A stretch of DNA of 64,000 nt from Paenochrobactrum gallinarii (GCF_014205685.1 NZ_JACIIU010000004.1:124001-188000); one strand, 5' to 3'. Shown: positions 29,001 to 38,996, numbered from the stretch's first letter. Notes: generated by a model from the letters alone, not told the origin. Numbers and translations are program-made.

Positions 29001-29957
29001 TTAGTCGATCTTTTTGGTTGCGCGATCCACAACGGCCTGCGGCAGTTCGATGCCCATTTTCTTGGCAGCGCCCAAATTGACAACGAGATCGGTGCCTTTA
29101 GCAACTTCCACATCGATATCGCCTGGCTTTTCGCCTTTCAGAATGCGGGCAACAACCACACCGGTCTGTTTGCCAACATCGTAATAGTTGAAGCCGAGAG
29201 CCGCGACTGCACCGCGGGTAACGGAATCTGTATCGGCGGTGAAAAGCGGCAGCTTGCCTTCTTCAGCAACGGTTACAGCGCTTTCAAGGGCAGAAACGAT
29301 GGTGTTGTCAGTTGGCACATACATTACATCAGCACGGCCGATGAGAGCTTGTGCAGCACCTTTGACTTCAGATGACTTGGTAGCGGCCGATTCAACAATC
29401 TCGATACCTTCTTTAGCGGCGGCTTCTTTCAAAACAGCCAGCAGGGATACGGAGTTTGTTTCACCGGAATTGTAAAGATAGCCGATTTTTTTGACATTCG
29501 GCATGATTTCTTTAATCAAAGCCACATGTTCGGCAACCGGCGAAAGGTCGGAAAGACCGGTGACATTACCACCAGGCTTTTCCATGGTTTTTACGAGCTG
29601 TGCGCCGATCGGGTCGGAAGCTGCGGTAAAGACCACCGGAATGTCACGGGTTGCAGCAACAACTGCCTGTGCCGAAGGTGTGGAAATCGGAACGATCACG
29701 TCTGGCGCATCACCGACAAACTGACGCGCAATCTGCGCAGCGGTTGCAGGATTGCCCTGAGCTGACTGATAAATGAACTTGTAGTTTTCACCGTCTTTAT
29801 AACCGGCTTCAGCCAAAGCATCTTTAACGCCGTCACGAACGGCATCAAGAGCCGGATGTTCAACAATAGCGGTAACTGCTACCGAAACATCTTTGGCCAT
29901 GGTTGGTGTGGTGGCGATAGCAGTGGCAGCCAGCAGTGCCAGAAACATTGAACGCAT
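29001..29957 (-). CDS. ABC transporter substrate-binding protein (COG2984)
   Basis: A 318-residue periplasmic binding protein with a Sec signal peptide (MRSMFLALLAATAIATTPTMA). AQGNPATAAQIARQFVGDAPDVIV, FTAASDPIGAQLV and LGFNYYDVGKQTG are typical of the DUF534/COG2984 fold, related to TrpX. The frame extends to 30014, but GGGAG before ATG 29957 and the signal peptide fix this start. It is the first gene of the importer operon. Confidence 0.9.
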   Translation of the reverse strand: MRSMFLALLAATAIATTPTMAKDVSVAVTAIVEHPALDAVRDGVKDALAEAGYKDGENYKFIYQSAQGNPATAAQIARQFVGDAPDVIVPISTPSAQAVVAATRDIPVVFTAASDPIGAQLVKTMEKPGGNVTGLSDLSPVAEHVALIKEIMPNVKKIGYLYNSGETNSVSLLAVLKEAAAKEGIEIVESAATKSSEVKGAAQALIGRADVMYVPTDNTIVSALESAVTVAEEGKLPLFTADTDSVTRGAVAALGFNYYDVGKQTGVVVARILKGEKPGDIDVEVAKGTDLVVNLGAAKKMGIELPQAVVDRATKKID

Positions 29958-30151
29958 AAAGATCTCCCTCTTAATCTTTTCATGTTTTATAAAAAGGATT
30001 AATGCAGTTTTCAATCGAAAGCAACGCAGCCAAAGTGCTAAGGTGCAACCAGATTTAAATCTGCGGGTAAATGTTCTGCTTTTGCCTTTTTTGATAGTAT
30101 AAATTTATAAATTCCTATTGATTATAGAAGATATTAAAGCATAGTAATATT

Positions 30152-31114
30152 ATGGTTTTAACATTCGAGACCCGACAAGCTTATAATAGCGCTGAACTGG
30201 GGCGTGATCATAGTCTCGACGCATTATGCGAATTGGTCATGTCATTATTTGATGTGCCGATGGCTGCTGTCTCATTGATTAATGAGGATGTAACCCACTA
30301 TTTAGGCTTTGCCGGCATCGAATTTGGCGATGTCGCTAATGAGCACACATTTTGCTCGTACGCAGTTCAAAATAATTTTCCGTTTTTAATTGAAGATACG
30401 ACAAAGGATGTGCGTTTTGCCAACAATCCTTTTGTGGTTAATGATCCGCATATCCGTATGTATTTGGGTTCACCTTTGATTGCACCTAATGGCACGACTT
30501 TGGGTGCTATTTGTGCGTTGGATGTGAAACCGCGCAGCTATACCGCAGAAGAACAGCGTCGATTGCAAAGTCTTGCTAATACGGCCGTGCAATTGCTTGA
30601 AATGCGCCGGATGATGAAGCAGGCGAATGATATGGCGCTGGTGGATGGTATGACAAAATTGGCTAACCGCAGATCGCTGGAAGCTGAAATTGAAAAAGCG
30701 ATTACGGTTTTAAACGAACAATCATTGCCATTTTCACTACTCTATTTTGATGTTGATTATTTTAAACAAATCAATGATCAAAATGGTCATGCTGCGGGTG
30801 ATAAGCTTTTGAAGCTGATCGGTCAGACCTTATCGGCCAGAGCTATCCGCGATGAAGTTCACGGACGTTTGGGTGGTGATGAGTTTGTGGTTTTGATGCT
30901 CAATACAACGCTTGAAGCAGCGGTGGCTAAAGCCAGCGAAATAAAACAACAGCTGGATGATGTGATGCGTTTGGCTGATATTCCGGTTTCATTTTCCATG
31001 GGGCTGACAAATTTTGTCAATGCGCCTGAGAGTGCGGAGGCTGCGCTTAATTGTGCTGATGAGCGTCTTTATAAGGCCAAACGTGCTGGTAAAAACCAGA
31101 TAGTTTTCAGCTAA
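30152..31114 (+). CDS. GAF-GGDEF diguanylate cyclase
   Basis: A 320-residue soluble protein with a GAF sensor domain (about 20-150) and a GGDEF domain (160-320). The active-site GGDEF at 241-245 is intact, and metal-binding FDVDYFKQIND is present, so it should make c-di-GMP. No RxxD inhibitory site occurs at the usual position five residues before GGDEF, so product inhibition may be missing. The ligand of the GAF domain is unknown. It is a monocistronic gene. Confidence 0.92.
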   Translation: MVLTFETRQAYNSAELGRDHSLDALCELVMSLFDVPMAAVSLINEDVTHYLGFAGIEFGDVANEHTFCSYAVQNNFPFLIEDTTKDVRFANNPFVVNDPHIRMYLGSPLIAPNGTTLGAICALDVKPRSYTAEEQRRLQSLANTAVQLLEMRRMMKQANDMALVDGMTKLANRRSLEAEIEKAITVLNEQSLPFSLLYFDVDYFKQINDQNGHAAGDKLLKLIGQTLSARAIRDEVHGRLGGDEFVVLMLNTTLEAAVAKASEIKQQLDDVMRLADIPVSFSMGLTNFVNAPESAEAALNCADERLYKAKRAGKNQIVFS

Positions 31115-31130
31115 ATAAAATTTATAAAAG

Positions 31131-31207
31131 TGGTGATCCCGACTGGATTCGAACCAGTGGCCTCAAGATTAGGAATCTTGCGCTCTATCCTACTGAGCTA
31201 CGGGACC
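31131..31207 (-). tRNA. tRNA-Arg (anticodon CCT)
   Basis: The minus strand folds as a cloverleaf: acceptor GGTCCCG / CGGGATC, anticodon stem CAAGA / TCTTG with loop TTCCTAA (anticodon CCT, reads AGG), and T loop GGTTCGAATCC. CCA is encoded (31133-31131). Confidence 0.97.
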
Positions 31208-31308
31208 ATTAAGCCAACACATACTGTGTTTTGTTAATTTCGCCAACCCGAAAACCTGTGCCAGTCTTCAGAAAGTGACCGCACAGGTTTCAGAATAAGT
31301 TGAAACTA

Positions 31309-32472
31309 TCAGGCAGCTAATGCTGTTTCAACAATTTGCACGAAATAGCTGATGCCATAAGGAATGGCATCATCATTAAAATCATAGGCCGGATGGTGCA
31401 GACCGGCGCTGTCGCCATTGCCGAGAAAAATATAACTGCCCGGGCATTTTTCCAACATATATGAAAAATCTTCTCCAGCCATCATCGGCGGGGTTTGGGT
31501 ATCCACTTTGGCATCACCAACAATCTGCTTGGCAATACGTGCAGAAAAATCGGTTTCGGCATCATGGTTGAAGGTTACCGGATAGTTCTTTTTGTATTTT
31601 ACCTCAATAGAAGTGCTGGTGAGGGTGGCAATACCGGCAGCAGCAGCCTTGATTGCTTCTTCGGCCTCTTTGCGGGTGTTTTTGCTCAGGCTGCGTACAG
31701 TTCCTGCCAGACGAGCTTCCTGCGGGATAACATTATGAGCGTCACCGGCATGGAATTTTGTGACTGACACAACAAGCGAATCTAAAGGATCTGTGCGGCG
31801 TGAAACAATGGATTGCAAAGTGGTGATCAATTGTGCGCCTGCAACAACCGGATCAATCGTTGTGTGTGGCATGGCTGCGTGGCCACCTTTACCGGAGATG
31901 ATAATATCAAACTCGTCCGTTGCCGCCATGATCGGGCCTTTGCAAATTGCAAATTCACCCAACGCAATGCCAGGTCGATTATGCAGTCCGTAGACTTCGC
32001 GGATCTGGAATTTTTCCAGTAAACCATCTTCGATCATGGCAAGACCACCGGCGCCACCTTCTTCGGCCGGCTGGAAAATTAAAGCGACCGAGCCGCGAAA
32101 GTTGCGGGTTTCGCTCAAATATTGTGCAGTGCCAAGCATCATGGCCGTATGACCGTCATGGCCGCAAGAATGTGCTTTGCCATCGGTTTTAGATGCCCAT
32201 TCCACACCGCTGGTTTCCTGAATAGGCAAGGCATCCATATCAGCGCGCAGACCGATAACAGGGCCGTCACCGTGGCGGCCTTTGATGATCCCCACAACTC
32301 CAGTGCGGCCAATGCCGGTCACCACTTCATCACAACCAAAGCTTTTTAATTTTTCTTCGACGAATTTCGCGGTGTTGAAAACATCATAGAGCAATTCAGG
32401 ATTCTGGTGCAGATAGCGGCGCCATTCAGTGACTTCCGATTGTATTTCAACGGCACGATTCAGCACTGGCAT
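31309..32472 (-). CDS. M20 family amidohydrolase (hippurate hydrolase-like)
   Basis: A 387-residue M20D peptidase. Metal ligands are visible in SCGHDGHTAMML, the catalytic EE in FQPAEEGGAGG, and later HNRPG and MAGEDFSYML. Relatives cleave N-acyl amino acids such as hippurate or N-acetyl-diaminopimelate; the substrate cannot be read from sequence. It is a single gene, with a tRNA downstream. Confidence 0.92.
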   Translation of the reverse strand: MPVLNRAVEIQSEVTEWRRYLHQNPELLYDVFNTAKFVEEKLKSFGCDEVVTGIGRTGVVGIIKGRHGDGPVIGLRADMDALPIQETSGVEWASKTDGKAHSCGHDGHTAMMLGTAQYLSETRNFRGSVALIFQPAEEGGAGGLAMIEDGLLEKFQIREVYGLHNRPGIALGEFAICKGPIMAATDEFDIIISGKGGHAAMPHTTIDPVVAGAQLITTLQSIVSRRTDPLDSLVVSVTKFHAGDAHNVIPQEARLAGTVRSLSKNTRKEAEEAIKAAAAGIATLTSTSIEVKYKKNYPVTFNHDAETDFSARIAKQIVGDAKVDTQTPPMMAGEDFSYMLEKCPGSYIFLGNGDSAGLHHPAYDFNDDAIPYGISYFVQIVETALAA

Positions 32473-32653
32473 AGATGAGCTCCGAAATTGATCTGTAAAC
32501 CGGTGTGGTTACCGGAGATTGATAGGTGGTTTCCCTGCCACAGACTATTACTTTTGCATCAAAAAGAGCAATGCCTGTTTGCCTTTTCTATGCCACATGC
32601 CTTAGATAAGTCATGCTGAATATTTTAAGCGGCACCAGAACGGAATTAAATTA

Positions 32654-33757
32654 ATGTTATTGAAACTGATCAAAGGTTGCATGCCGAAGACGCTCTTAAC
32701 CGCAACTGCATTGAGTTGTGTGGTTATAAGTGGCGCGGCAGCAGCGCCATCTATTGTGGTGGATGTGGCAACAGGCAAGGTCTATGGCCATGAAGAGGCT
32801 TTTCAGCGCTGGTATCCGGCCTCTCTCACCAAGATGATGACCGCTTATGTGGCGTTTCGCATGCTGGAGGCAGGGCAGGTAACACCCGACACACCGGTGC
32901 GTGTTAGTATAACTGCCACTAAAGAGCCACCGAGCAAAATGGGCTATAAGGCTGGCTCGGTGATGACACTGGATACAGCCTTGAAGATCATCATGGTCAA
33001 ATCGGCCAATGACGTATCGGTGGCAGTTGCTGAAACTTTGGGTGGCAGCGTCAATGGTTTTGCCAAGATGATGAATGCCGAAGCCGCACGTTTAGGCATG
33101 AGCGGCTCGCATTTTACTAATCCGCACGGGTTACCTGATCCGCAAAACTATTCTACCGCACGCGATCTGGCCATTCTGGGTATAGCGCTGCGTCGGCAAT
33201 ATCCGCAATATGCCCATTATTTCAGCGTTGAGGCGCTTGATTTTACTGATGGTCACCGTCAGGAGCTGAACGGTAATATTCTGCTTGGCCGTTATAACGG
33301 CGCTGATGGTATGAAAACCGGCTTCATTTGTGCATCCGGTTTCAATCTGGTGGCCTCCGCCACACGTCAGGGCAGAACTGTGATGTCGGTTGTACTGGGC
33401 GCGACACGTCAGGAAACCCGTGCAGCCAAATCTGCTGAATTGATGGAAACAGCTTTCCGCGGTAATGCAGCCAGTGCCCCGAATTTGAGAGATCTGGCAC
33501 CTTATGGACAGAACATCAATTCTGCGCCGGATTTACGGGCGCAGATTTGTAATCAGGAAGCGATTGCAGCACGATGGGATGGCCGTGAGGTGGAAGGATA
33601 TATGAAAATAGATTCTCCTTATATCCATGATATCAAACATGAGCCCCGCGCGATAACAGTGGGCTTGTCTGAGAAAGCACCGGAAACCAAAGCAGGTCAG
33701 CTGCATATTTCACAAGTGCCGATCCCGCTTCAGCGTCCGGCCAGGCGTGGTTCTTAA
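32654..33757 (+). CDS. dacA: D-alanyl-D-alanine carboxypeptidase (PBP5/6 type)
   Basis: This periplasmic serine peptidase trims the terminal D-Ala from peptidoglycan. The N-terminal signal peptide ends near AAAA/PS. The active-site motifs are SLTK (57-60), SAN (117-119) and KTG (221-223). The C-terminal part after about 270 is divergent and lacks an obvious amphipathic anchor. The length of 367 is normal. A CobW gene follows 46 bases later. Confidence 0.92.
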   Translation: MLLKLIKGCMPKTLLTATALSCVVISGAAAAPSIVVDVATGKVYGHEEAFQRWYPASLTKMMTAYVAFRMLEAGQVTPDTPVRVSITATKEPPSKMGYKAGSVMTLDTALKIIMVKSANDVSVAVAETLGGSVNGFAKMMNAEAARLGMSGSHFTNPHGLPDPQNYSTARDLAILGIALRRQYPQYAHYFSVEALDFTDGHRQELNGNILLGRYNGADGMKTGFICASGFNLVASATRQGRTVMSVVLGATRQETRAAKSAELMETAFRGNAASAPNLRDLAPYGQNINSAPDLRAQICNQEAIAARWDGREVEGYMKIDSPYIHDIKHEPRAITVGLSEKAPETKAGQLHISQVPIPLQRPARRGS

Positions 33758-33803
33758 AAATTAAAATCTGCATTTTGTGCATGTGAGAAAGTAACATAAA
33801 TCC

Positions 33804-34949
33804 ATGAGTGCGTTCAGCAATCCTATTCCCGTTTCTGTGCTGACAGGGTTTCTTGGTTCCGGAAAAACAACCCTGTTGAACCGGTTGTTGAAAGATCCAG
33901 CACTCACCGATACGGCTGTGATCATCAATGAATTTGGTGAAATCAGCATTGATCATTTGCTGGTTGAGCAATCAAGTGATGGTGTCATTGAGCTGGCAGA
34001 TGGCTGCATTTGTTGCACCGTGCGCGGCGAGCTGGTGGATACGCTGGCGGATTTGATTGACCGAGTGCAGACCGGTCAGTTGAAAGCGTTAAAACGGGTG
34101 GTGATTGAAACAACTGGTTTGGCTGATCCGGGGCCTGTTCTCAACGCAATCATGGGGCATCCGGTTTTGTTGCAGGCGTTTCGTTTGGATGGTGTGCTGA
34201 CAACGGTTGATGCCGTTAATGCAATGGCCACCATGGATGCGCATGAAGAGGCGGTGAAGCAGATTGCCATGGCAGACCGCATTATTCTTACCAAAACCGA
34301 TCTGGTGGAGGATAAGGTCGCTTATGAACATTTGTTGCAGCGCATCCGTCTGCTTAATCCTTCAGCAGAATTGCTGAATGTTTCGGACCAGCAAACAGGC
34401 TATGCCAGTCTTTTTGAATGCGGCCTTTATAATCCGGAAAAGAAAACAGCCGATGTGCAGCGCTGGCTGAATGCGGATGTTTTTGATGATGAGCATCATG
34501 ATCATGGTCACGATCACCATGACCATGTCTGTGGTGAGTATTGCACGCATGAGCACCATCATCATCACCATGATAATGCCATTCGAACTTTTGCTTTAAA
34601 GCATGATCTTCCGGTGCCGTTTTCTGCTTTCGAGATGTTTGTTGATCTGTTGCGCTCAAGTCATGGCGACAAACTCTTGCGGGTCAAAGGTATTATTCAG
34701 ATCGCAGAAGATCCGGAGCGCCCGCTGGTGATCCATGGTGTGCAAAAGATTTTCCATCCGCCCGCACGTCTGCCGCATTGGCCGGAAGGAAAGCCGCAAA
34801 CTGTGCTGGTGATGATTGTCAAAGATCTGGATGAAAACTATATCCGGGATTTGTTCAATGCGTTTTTAGGCCGTCCCGGCATTGATCAGGCGGATGGTGC
34901 TGCGATGACGGATAATCCGTTGGCTATCCCTGGATTTACGCTGAAATAA
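33804..34949 (+). CDS. CobW/COG0523 GTPase metallochaperone
   Basis: G3E-family GTPase of 381 residues. Walker A GFLGSGKTT is at 15-23, the metal site CICC at 68-71, and ILTKTDLV is the NKxD-like motif. A His/Asp-rich loop (about residues 230-256, with a run of six His) precedes the C-terminal CobW_C domain. Such proteins deliver zinc or other metals; despite the name, a link to cobalamin is not implied. The TusA gene is convergent 3 bases away. Confidence 0.92.
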   Translation: MSAFSNPIPVSVLTGFLGSGKTTLLNRLLKDPALTDTAVIINEFGEISIDHLLVEQSSDGVIELADGCICCTVRGELVDTLADLIDRVQTGQLKALKRVVIETTGLADPGPVLNAIMGHPVLLQAFRLDGVLTTVDAVNAMATMDAHEEAVKQIAMADRIILTKTDLVEDKVAYEHLLQRIRLLNPSAELLNVSDQQTGYASLFECGLYNPEKKTADVQRWLNADVFDDEHHDHGHDHHDHVCGEYCTHEHHHHHHDNAIRTFALKHDLPVPFSAFEMFVDLLRSSHGDKLLRVKGIIQIAEDPERPLVIHGVQKIFHPPARLPHWPEGKPQTVLVMIVKDLDENYIRDLFNAFLGRPGIDQADGAAMTDNPLAIPGFTLK

Positions 34950-34952
34950 GTT

Positions 34953-35195
34953 TCACGCTTTTTGAATGCGGAAGGTAAAGATAACACCATCATTTTCCTG
35001 ATGAATGATGGTGTGACCTTCATTTGCACAAAAATGCGGAATGTCGAGACGTGACATCGGATCGGTCGTACGAACTTCAAGTACGTCTTTGCTTGCCATA
35101 TCCTGCAATTTACGTCGTGTTTTAAGCACGGGAAGCGGGCAATTAAGCCCGCGTAAGTCGTAAATGACAGCCTGTTTTTCTTCCGACATAGACAT
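34953..35195 (-). CDS. TusA-family sulfur carrier
   Basis: An 80-residue protein with the family motif LNCPLPVLK, whose Cys (residue 19) carries the persulfide. Such proteins pass sulfur to tRNA thiolation or molybdenum cofactor synthesis; without tusBCDE nearby the acceptor is unclear. The start shares a base with the stop of the L,D-transpeptidase gene (TAATG). Confidence 0.9.
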   Translation of the reverse strand: MSMSEEKQAVIYDLRGLNCPLPVLKTRRKLQDMASKDVLEVRTTDPMSRLDIPHFCANEGHTIIHQENDGVIFTFRIQKA

Positions 35196-36409
35196 TATTT
35201 TTTGAAAATGCCCCAGAAGCTTTTTTTCTCAGGCACTGCACCGGTCACGGTTGCATCGGCGGGTTCAGTAGCATCCTGCGCCATGATGCTGTTTTCAGCC
35301 GGAACAGGCGCTGCCGGATTGTTTGACGGTACAGGCACAGAAGTAGCGCCAGGCGTACTGGCTGGCGTACTGGCCGGAACAACCACCGGTGCAGCTTTTG
35401 GCGTGGTTACCGTTGCCGGTGCAGCGGCAGGTGATGTAACTGGTGCAGAATAATTCAAAGATGGCGGTTCGCGGCTTACTTTTTCACCGCGTGCGCGTGC
35501 GGCACTCCATGCCGATACAAGCTTGGCTTCAGCAAGACCGGCAATTGATGGCGACAGGGCTTTGCCGCTTTTGGTTGTCGCTGCACTAAAGGCTGCTTCA
35601 TAATTCTTATGATAGCTGGTGAAAGCGGTGCTGATTGCTTCCGATTGCATGGTTGGCGGACAGGCAGCAGTCGCCGGACTGCCATTTGGAATAGCATTAT
35701 TATTGAAGACATAGCGCTTTTCGCACACATCCACTTTTGGCGGCACTTTAGTGACTTCAAAAGCGTCATAGCCCTGCTTGAGCATTTTCCAGAATTCATA
35801 GTTTGAATCGTTGCGGTAGCGCGCCATATTGTCAGCAGTCATACGGAACGGAAATGCCTGAATTTGAAAAGCGCGCTGGCCGCCGAGAAAAGCATCACGG
35901 CCAAAGGCATAAATTTCTGAAACCTGTTCATCGGTCATGGAATAACAGCCCGCTGACGAGCAGGCGCCATGCACCATCAAATGCTGGCCTGTGCGGCCAT
36001 GCGCGCGGTCATAAGCATTCGGGAAGCCCATATTAAAGGCCAGATAATATTGTGAGTTCGGGTTCATCTGGGCAGGATAAACGGTGTAGAAACCTTCCGG
36101 TGCCTGACGGTCACCTTCCACAAATTTAGGGCCGAGTTTTCCCGACCATTTGCAGATTTCATAGGACGAAATCATATCATAACGGCCGTTATTCTTCTGT
36201 TTCCAGACCTCTAAGACACCTTCTTCTTTGAAAATGCGAACCATGACAGGCGAGGTGCGGGTCATGCCCTTCGCCTTCATTTGAGCAACGACTTTCTGTG
36301 GCAGCGGCCTTTCAGCCTTGAGCCCCAGATCATCAAACGCAGATCCCTGACAACCGGCCAAAAGCACGGAAGCCATTAAACTTGCAAAAATTGCGGTTCT
36401 GATTTTCAT
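35195..36409 (-). CDS. Lipoprotein L,D-transpeptidase (YafK type)
   Basis: A 404-residue protein with a lipobox (VLLAGC, Cys about 19). The YkuD/YafK catalytic block HGACSSAGCYSM lies near residue 148, with the nucleophilic Cys in AGC. It probably forms or cuts 3-3 cross-links or lipoprotein links in peptidoglycan. Residues about 310-390 are a low-complexity Ala/Pro/Thr/Val tract. The C-terminal end is basic (KKSFWGIFKK). The 5' gap 36410-36701 shows no gene. Confidence 0.88.
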   Translation of the reverse strand: MKIRTAIFASLMASVLLAGCQGSAFDDLGLKAERPLPQKVVAQMKAKGMTRTSPVMVRIFKEEGVLEVWKQKNNGRYDMISSYEICKWSGKLGPKFVEGDRQAPEGFYTVYPAQMNPNSQYYLAFNMGFPNAYDRAHGRTGQHLMVHGACSSAGCYSMTDEQVSEIYAFGRDAFLGGQRAFQIQAFPFRMTADNMARYRNDSNYEFWKMLKQGYDAFEVTKVPPKVDVCEKRYVFNNNAIPNGSPATAACPPTMQSEAISTAFTSYHKNYEAAFSAATTKSGKALSPSIAGLAEAKLVSAWSAARARGEKVSREPPSLNYSAPVTSPAAAPATVTTPKAAPVVVPASTPASTPGATSVPVPSNNPAAPVPAENSIMAQDATEPADATVTGAVPEKKSFWGIFKK

Positions 36410-36701
36410 ACCCGTTATGCCTACTTAACTCGTGCGACACATCATCAATATTGCCGATTTACCGACCTTTGGAAAGAGAACGCTAGCAGGAAAACCTTTC
36501 AGTAAGGTTGACAAACTCTTGCTGTGAGTTAGCCAGATATGCATTTTTAATGCAATTGCCGATGTTTTTTCGTGATCACGTTACTTATCGTTTTTAACCA
36601 GTTAAGCCTTGGTAATCATTCAATATTAGCAGATAAACATTCCAATGTGAGAACAGAGTAAACAAAGATAACACTTTGTTACAAGCTGATATTCTTACAT
36701 G

Positions 36702-36735
36702 AAAAAGCCCGATATTGCGGCAATATCGGGCTTTC
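36702..36735 (-). terminator. Terminator after accA
   Basis: A 14-bp perfect stem (36704-36717 with 36721-36734) with a 3-base loop. On the minus strand TTTTTC follows. The upstream stretch 36410-36700 holds only the promoter region of the L,D-transpeptidase gene as far as I can see. Confidence 0.88.
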
Positions 36736-36760
36736 TAAGCTTTAAATCAAAAGGCAGAGA

Positions 36761-37714
36761 TCAGATGTTTCTGCCGATTTCGAGGAACTTCTTGCGGCGT
36801 TCCTGCTTCAATGCTTCGCCATCAACACCCTGCATGGAGCGCAATGCAGCAGCGATGACTTCGCCGGTTGCATTCATTGCAGCCACACGGTCACGATGCG
36901 CACCGCCCATCGCTTCAGGGATGATGCCATCAATGACTTTCAGCTCGAGCAAATCCTGTGCAGTGATGCGCATATTGGCTGCTGCATCTTTTGCACGGGT
37001 TGAATCGTGCCACAGAATGGAGGCTGCACCTTCGGGCGAAATAACCGAGTAAATGGAGTTTTCCAGCATGTAAACGCGGTTTGCAACAGCGATTGCAATC
37101 GCGCCACCCGAGCCACCTTCACCAAGAATGATGGAAATTACCGGTACTTTCAGATTGAGGCAAGCAGCTGTAGAGCGCGCAATGGCTTCTGCCTGACCGC
37201 GTTCTTCTGCGCTGATGCCCGGATAAGCGCCGGCTGTATCAACAAGGGAAATAACCGGCAGACCAAAACGGTCAGCCATTTCCATAACGCGTACAGCTTT
37301 ACGATAGCCTTCAGGACGCGCTGAACCAAAATTATGCTTCAGGCGTGTTTTGGTATCATGGCCTTTTTCCTGACCAAGTACTGCAACGGCTTCACCGTTG
37401 AAGCGGGCAAAACCAGCTTGCAATGCGTCATCATTGGCAAATTTACGGTCACCTGCCAGCGGTGTGAATTCGGTGAACAGATGATTGATGTAATCCAGGC
37501 AATGCGGACGATCCGGATGGCGGGCAACTTGTGTCTTCTGCCATGGGGTCAGCTTGCGATAAAGATCGCGTAAAGCATCTGAGGAACGCTTTTCAAGGCG
37601 TTTGATTTCATCGCTCATATCGACGCTGCCATCTTCTTCGCTGAGTTTTTTCAGCTGGAGAATTTGACCTTCAAGATCGGCGACTGGTTTTTCAAAATCG
37701 AGGTAATTGTACAT
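36761..37714 (-). CDS. accA: Acetyl-CoA carboxylase carboxyltransferase alpha
   Basis: AccA and AccD form the carboxyltransferase that makes malonyl-CoA for fatty acid synthesis. The crotonase-like core shows ISLVDTAGAYPGISAEERGQ and ILGEGGSGGAIAI. The N-terminal coiled-coil segment begins MYNYLDFEKPVADLE. The length of 317 is normal. Downstream of xerD with a 142-base gap. Confidence 0.97.
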   Translation of the reverse strand: MYNYLDFEKPVADLEGQILQLKKLSEEDGSVDMSDEIKRLEKRSSDALRDLYRKLTPWQKTQVARHPDRPHCLDYINHLFTEFTPLAGDRKFANDDALQAGFARFNGEAVAVLGQEKGHDTKTRLKHNFGSARPEGYRKAVRVMEMADRFGLPVISLVDTAGAYPGISAEERGQAEAIARSTAACLNLKVPVISIILGEGGSGGAIAIAVANRVYMLENSIYSVISPEGAASILWHDSTRAKDAAANMRITAQDLLELKVIDGIIPEAMGGAHRDRVAAMNATGEVIAAALRSMQGVDGEALKQERRKKFLEIGRNI

Positions 37715-37856
37715 ATGGCCTGACTGTGTATGCGTTTTTCAAAGCAAACGTGTTGGGTCTCATGAGGACTGAGCCTCGACAAGTTATAGATATTCACTCT
37801 TACCCCAAAGTGCAAATCCAAGGCAAAAGTTTTTTCTTCTCATACCTTCCGCGGGC

Positions 37857-38780
37857 TCAATCGGCAAGCGGATGATGATCATTTACAAGTTTGTGCAGTC
37901 TTTCTTCGAGAACATGGGTATAAATTTGTGTCGTAGAGATGTCCGAATGCCCTAATAATTGCTGCACAGCACGCAAATCTGCGCCATTTTGCAACAAATG
38001 ACTGGCAAAAGCATGGCGAAGAACGTGCGGTGAGACATTATTTGCTGAAATTCCGGTGCGTGCCGCCAGTGCTTTTAAATCACGGGCAAAGACCTGACGC
38101 GCCAGATGGCCGCTTTCGGATGGTGCCGGAAAGAGCCATGGATTTTCTTCATAATCGGCACGCGCATCGCGCAAATCGAGATAAAATTGTAAAGCCTCAC
38201 GTGCTTTTGATGATAAAGGTACGATCCGCTCTTTGGAACCTTTACCGCGCACCAGCAAAAAACGCTGATCGGAACGCGCCACACTCACTGGCAGGCTGAC
38301 AAGCTCTGAAACACGTAAACCTGTTGCATATAAAGTTTCCAGCAGGGCATAAAGGCGCACAGATTGAAATTTTGTTAGCGGTTCGGGTGGTGTTTCAGCC
38401 TCTGCTTGCGCGCGATCCAGCAGTTTGGAAACCGTATCTTCGCTCATGATTTTAGGCAGTGCCATTTGTTTTTTAGGCGCATCGAGTGTGCCGGTCGGAT
38501 CATCACCGCGCAGGTTTTCAGTATAAAGAAAGCGGAAGAATTGTTTGAGCGCGGAGAGGCGGCGTGCCTGCGAACTGGCGGCAAAACCAAGTACCGCCAT
38601 CTGATTGAGGCAATCGCGCAAATCTTGTGGTTGTGCTTCTGCCAGATTGACGGATTTTTCCTGCAAAAGCTCGGTGCACGCTTCCAGATCGCGCCGGTAG
38701 GATTCAAGCGTGTTTTGTGCTGCACCACGCTCGGCACTCATCATTTCCAAAAAACTTTCAATCGCAACAGCTGCCCGCAT
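37857..38780 (-). CDS. xerD: Site-specific tyrosine recombinase XerD
   Basis: XerD with XerC resolves chromosome dimers at dif. The N-terminal SAM-like core-binding domain (about 1-95) precedes the catalytic domain. [12 protein letters not shown] carries the first Arg, [12 protein letters not shown] the Hxx[15 protein letters not shown] the His and nucleophilic Tyr. The length of 307 is normal, and accA/aroK neighbours fit the rhizobial chromosomal XerD rather than a phage integrase. Confidence 0.95.
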   Translation of the reverse strand: MRAAVAIESFLEMMSAERGAAQNTLESYRRDLEACTELLQEKSVNLAEAQPQDLRDCLNQMAVLGFAASSQARRLSALKQFFRFLYTENLRGDDPTGTLDAPKKQMALPKIMSEDTVSKLLDRAQAEAETPPEPLTKFQSVRLYALLETLYATGLRVSELVSLPVSVARSDQRFLLVRGKGSKERIVPLSSKAREALQFYLDLRDARADYEENPWLFPAPSESGHLARQVFARDLKALAARTGISANNVSPHVLRHAFASHLLQNGADLRAVQQLLGHSDISTTQIYTHVLEERLHKLVNDHHPLAD

Positions 38781-38996
38781 TTATTGTGTTTCCTCTGTTG
38801 GCGCATCATTTTCACCCCTGTTTAAATCGGGTTCAGCAGGGGGAGACAGCGGAACAGGCTTCAGGTCTTTGGCTGGAATTTTAATAATAATATCGGTTTG
38901 TACCGGCTCCACATAAGTGACCAATGCCAGCATAATACCATAAATGGCAGCAGCGATCAGGGCGAGAACCAGAACCAGACGTGTAAGTGTGGGCAT
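38781..38996 (-). CDS. Small conserved membrane protein
   Basis: A 71-residue protein with one N-terminal transmembrane helix (LTRLVLVLALIAAAIYGIML) and a Pro/Glu-rich tail. It abuts xerD and diverges from aroK. Similar small proteins sit in this position in other rhizobia, as I recall. Function unknown. Confidence 0.75.
   Translation of the reverse strand: MPTLTRLVLVLALIAAAIYGIMLALVTYVEPVQTDIIIKIPAKDLKPVPLSPPAEPDLNRGENDAPTEETQ

Noticed and set aside
31131-31207. tRNA-Arg as an integration site for an island
   Set aside because: No integrase adjacent and no repeated tRNA 3' end seen in the window.
36505-36735. Possible small RNA from a TTGACA at about 36505 to the terminator at 36702
   Set aside because: No -10 box at the right spacing, and the terminator is better oriented for accA on the other strand.
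37857-38780. Tyrosine recombinase as a sign of an integrated element
   Set aside because: Length, motifs and accA/aroK context identify the housekeeping XerD; no attachment-site repeats or phage genes nearby.
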